This document shows positions 55,130 through 57,484 of a DNA stretch of 57,484 nt, piece after piece (positions within the stretch are counted from its first letter, which is position 1; each line of letters opens with the position of its first letter). The notes under the pieces were generated by a model that had not been told where the DNA came from, did no database searches, and saw only the letters and a list, made by a program, of their open reading frames with translations. The stretch spans positions 1-57,484 of the forward strand of contig CALYBC010000027.1 in NCBI GenBank assembly GCA_944393725.1. Direction: 5' to 3'. This DNA is from an uncultured Alphaproteobacteria bacterium. GTDB lineage: Bacteria > Pseudomonadota > Alphaproteobacteria > RF32 > CAG-239. The position numbers were made by a program, and so were the translations under genes.

Positions 55130-55564
55130 ATGAAAAAACTTTTAACGGCGGTTTTGTTGGGTGGCATTATTATTTGCACTTCGGCACAAGCCGGTAATGT
55201 CAGATACGGTTACAATGGCCGCGGTGAATATGTACCGACCGAAATTGACGGTAAACAGGTTGAATACGGCTATAACGGTCGTGGTGATTATGTTCCCACC
55301 AAGATAGGCAATGACCGCGTCGAGTACGGCTATAACGGTCGTGGCGATTATGTTCCCACCAAGATAGGCAATGATCGCGTCGAATACGGCTATAACGGTC
55401 GTGGCGATTATGTTCCCACCAAGATAGGTAATGATCGCGTTGATTATGGCTATAACGGTCGTGGTGATTATGTTCCCACAAAAGTAGGTAATGACAGAAT
55501 TGATTATGGCTACAATGGACGCGGTGACTATGTTCCCACCAACATTGGTGGCTTCGGATATTAA
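55130..55564 (+). CDS. Secreted protein of six 20-residue repeats
   Basis: A 144-residue precursor with signal peptide MKKLLTAVLLGGIIICTSAQAG, followed only by repeats of period 20: YGYNGRGDYVPTKIGNDRVE, six copies in all. The first (YGYNGRGEYVPTEIDGKQ) and the last are divergent; the middle ones are nearly identical also in DNA (period 60 bases). The repeats are rich in Tyr, Gly and Asn. I know no family; a surface or matrix protein is possible. ATG 55130 is chosen since AAGG lies 9 bases upstream and it gives a normal signal peptide. A bidirectional terminator follows. Confidence 0.82.
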   Translation: MKKLLTAVLLGGIIICTSAQAGNVRYGYNGRGEYVPTEIDGKQVEYGYNGRGDYVPTKIGNDRVEYGYNGRGDYVPTKIGNDRVEYGYNGRGDYVPTKIGNDRVDYGYNGRGDYVPTKVGNDRIDYGYNGRGDYVPTNIGGFGY

Positions 55565-55566
55565 AT

Positions 55567-55602
55567 AAAAACACCTGCAATTTTTTAATTGCAGGTGTTT
55601 TT
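55567..55602. terminator. Bidirectional terminator
   Basis: AAAAACACCTGCAATT and AATTGCAGGTGTTTTT form a perfect 16-base-pair stem with a TTTT loop between the repeat-protein gene and the convergent coiled-coil gene. Confidence 0.92.
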
Positions 55603-55614
55603 GTATATAAGAGG

Positions 55615-57484
55615 CTATCTCCCGTTATTCTGACTTTTCAGATTTTTTATCAATGCGGTTGCATTGTATTTTTTACCCTGAGTATCAACAAATTCCTTAC
55701 CTGTATTGGTATATTCCTGTTTCACCCCATCAGGTGCGAAAGAAGTAATCTTATTACCATGGAACACAATAGCCTTACCACTGGGAGTTCTGGTCACGGA
55801 GGCTTTTGCACCATCCTCCATAGTAAACATAACGGTGTATACTCCGTTCTCATCCTTACTGTCTATTGTAACCGCATTATCGATAAGCTCTTTTTCCATA
55901 TCGTGAAATTCTTTCGACGGGTTATCGGCAAATTTGGCTTCTATAGCCTTTTCTGCTTCATTTTCTTCAACCTTAGCATCTTCATTTTCTGCTGGTTGAG
56001 CCTCGACATTGGTTTCAGCTTCGGCCTCAGGTTGTTCCTTTAGTGCATTTTCATCGGCAATTTTATTCTCAGGCACACTTTCAAGAGTCTCTGTTGTCGG
56101 AGTCTCTTTTTGGTAATCTTTAGCCATATCTCCGGCGGCCTTTTGTTGTTCCGATCCCTCATACTCATCCACATTAAACGCTTCAACCTCGGTTTGCGTT
56201 CCCTTGCGGATAGCCTTTACTTCAGCCTTCATCTCTTTGATTTCGGTTTCTTTATTATCAATAGCCTCCGTCAAAATTTCTCTGCCGGTCTTTTCCGCAA
56301 CTTCAGTATCCTCCGCTGCTTCACCCTCTGGTACCTCCTTAGTTACCTCAATACCTTCTTTTCTGACAACTCTGTCAACTATTTTTTCTTGTTGCCCAAG
56401 CAAAGTATTCTTTTCTTTATCAAGCAGCTGAGCATGCTCGTATTTTTGCAGGTTTTCATGTGCAATCGTCATATTTTTATCTGACGGAACAACATTTTCT
56501 ACCGGAGTTTCGCTCAAATTTTCTTTAGCTTCGTTATCAAACTCACCCAAACGTAGTTTTGATAATTCTGCATCAAGTTTTTCGATCTGTTTTTCCAGTC
56601 TTTCCCACAGCTTGAGGTCTTTTTTCAAATCAGCTTTTTCTTTGGCTGCATCAATCAAGTCCTTTTGTAGTTGCAGTTTGCGTAAATCAAGATCCAGCTC
56701 TGCCGAGGTTACTTGCTTATCAACCATATCTTTCATTAAGTCACCATGTTGCTTTTGCAATTTCAACAGCTCGACATCGGCATTCAACGGATCTAAAGCA
56801 TCAGTGTTTTCGGCAGTTGCCCCCACCGCAACTTCTGTTTTTTCCGTAACAGGATGCTGCTCTAAATATTCTTGTAGCTGCTTATCAACTTTGGCAAAAT
56901 CTTCCACGGCTTTTTCGGCAGCCTTATAAGCGGCTTTAGCTTCACCTTTTAATTTAGCCAAACGTTTGCTATCTCCAGATTCTACTGTGTATGCATCGTT
57001 TCTGGCAGACTCCACTTCTTTTTCTTCAAACATATTGTGAGTATCAACCATCGTCGAGTTAGCTTTTTCAAACTCCGCACCTTCTAGAGATTGACGATAA
57101 GATTGTAAGGTCTGTGCAGCCAGTTTATCTGCCATATCCGGATTGCTCTCGGCATATCTGCCTTTGAGAACATCAAACAGGGCTTGTTCTTTTTCGTTCA
57201 TTTCTGGCAATACAAATTCCGGCTCCGCATTTTTGCTTACTGTTGTTGCTTCGGACTTAGGAGCAACTTTTTGCTCGACAACCGGCTCAGTTTTTCCTTC
57301 AACCATAGGCTCAGATACTTTTTGTTCGGCAACCGACTTATCCTCAACTACGGTTTTCGGAGCCGGAGCCTTGGCTTTAGGCTGTTCCTCAACTATGGTT
57401 TTCGGAGCCGGAGCCTTGGCTTTAGGCTGTTCCTCAACTACGGTTTTCGGAGCCGGAGCCTTGGCTTTTGGCTGTTCCTTGGCT
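55615..57484 (-). CDS. Large coiled-coil protein with Ala/Pro/Lys repeats, C-terminal part (5' end outside window)
   Basis: The frame stays open to base 57484, so more than 620 residues are visible and the start lies beyond. The visible N-terminal stretch is 15-residue repeats (AKAPAPKTVVEEQPK, three copies). Then come long charged coiled coils (QLQEYLEQH, DLRKLQLQKDLIDAAKEKADLKKD) and acidic, low-complexity linkers. The last 100 residues (YTVMFTMEDGAKASVTRTPSGKAIVFHGNKITSFAPDG) look like a small beta-rich domain. The repeat suggests a flexible spacer as in periplasm-spanning proteins, but no membrane segment is visible here. Function unknown. Confidence 0.75.
   Translation of the reverse strand, partial: AKEQPKAKAPAPKTVVEEQPKAKAPAPKTIVEEQPKAKAPAPKTVVEDKSVAEQKVSEPMVEGKTEPVVEQKVAPKSEATTVSKNAEPEFVLPEMNEKEQALFDVLKGRYAESNPDMADKLAAQTLQSYRQSLEGAEFEKANSTMVDTHNMFEEKEVESARNDAYTVESGDSKRLAKLKGEAKAAYKAAEKAVEDFAKVDKQLQEYLEQHPVTEKTEVAVGATAENTDALDPLNADVELLKLQKQHGDLMKDMVDKQVTSAELDLDLRKLQLQKDLIDAAKEKADLKKDLKLWERLEKQIEKLDAELSKLRLGEFDNEAKENLSETPVENVVPSDKNMTIAHENLQKYEHAQLLDKEKNTLLGQQEKIVDRVVRKEGIEVTKEVPEGEAAEDTEVAEKTGREILTEAIDNKETEIKEMKAEVKAIRKGTQTEVEAFNVDEYEGSEQQKAAGDMAKDYQKETPTTETLESVPENKIADENALKEQPEAEAETNVEAQPAENEDAKVEENEAEKAIEAKFADNPSKEFHDMEKELIDNAVTIDSKDENGVYTVMFTMEDGAKASVTRTPSGKAIVFHGNKITSFAPDGVKQEYTNTGKEFVDTQGKKYNATALIKNLKSQNNGR

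Noticed and set aside
55200..55560. CRISPR array
   Set aside because: The repeats are head to tail without spacers, have a period of 60 bases and are in frame within a gene with a signal peptide.
55200..55580. 126-residue antisense frame rich in His/Arg
   Set aside because: It is the complement of the 60-base repeats of the secreted protein gene.

Overview
The window reads as a chromosomal stretch of a low-GC Gram-negative alphaproteobacterium with anaerobic habits, most likely a host- or gut-associated lineage (this placement is inference). The evidence is an lpxA-lpxI-lpxB lipid A block that uses LpxI, GatCAB amidotransferase, RNase J next to birA and nuo-like genes (the usual alphaproteobacterial order), FabI, MlaA/MlaC, a rubredoxin, and two copies of the alphaproteobacterial LexA box (GTTC-N7-GTTC) in front of recA and a Y-family polymerase.

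Layout. 1-576: tail of an ABC exporter ATPase. 717-923: truncated HAD-type remnant. 1065-7392: recA with an SOS box, a YihY membrane protein, fabI, gatCAB. 7548-12798: lpxA, a long imperfect hairpin of unknown function, lpxI-lpxB-comEC-like, an HxlR regulator. 12948-17422: FadL-like porin, a glycosyltransferase, thrS. 17549-18002: a structured leader RNA with a competing terminator, directly in front of a small XRE-type HTH gene; this looks like an undescribed cis-regulatory RNA. 18038-20808: mlaA-mlaC and a WbpE-like aminotransferase. 20874-22595: a probable HNH toxin with a SUKH-type immunity gene. 22668-23123: ogt.

23253-36754 is one leftward operon of 13 tightly packed genes for a surface glycan: a DegT aminotransferase, a PglD-like acyltransferase, four glycosyltransferases, a methyltransferase, a PIG-L deacetylase, a TagB/TagF-like transferase, a cytidylyltransferase-PepM fusion, phosphonopyruvate decarboxylase, an iron-type alcohol dehydrogenase and galE. 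Together they suggest a route from PEP to CMP-activated 2-hydroxyethylphosphonate and its transfer to the glycan.

37136-40014 holds tRNA-Phe, ybaK, a DksA-like zinc finger gene, an unknown helical protein, and tRNA-Lys whose 3' end and terminator are duplicated around a tandem repeat. 40604-45118 encodes three very divergent NuoL/M/N-like membrane proteins that have lost key proton-channel residues and lack nuoA-K upstream; birA and rnj follow. 47499-51722: phoR-like kinase and mutS. 51761-52665: rubredoxin and a flavin-reductase-like protein (a split form of the high-molecular-weight rubredoxin system), then slyX. 52834-53191: tRNA-Pro, again with a duplicated 3' end and terminator. The end holds an unknown protein, the SOS-controlled polymerase, a secreted protein made of six 20-residue repeats, and the C-terminal part of a large coiled-coil protein with Ala/Pro/Lys-rich repeats.
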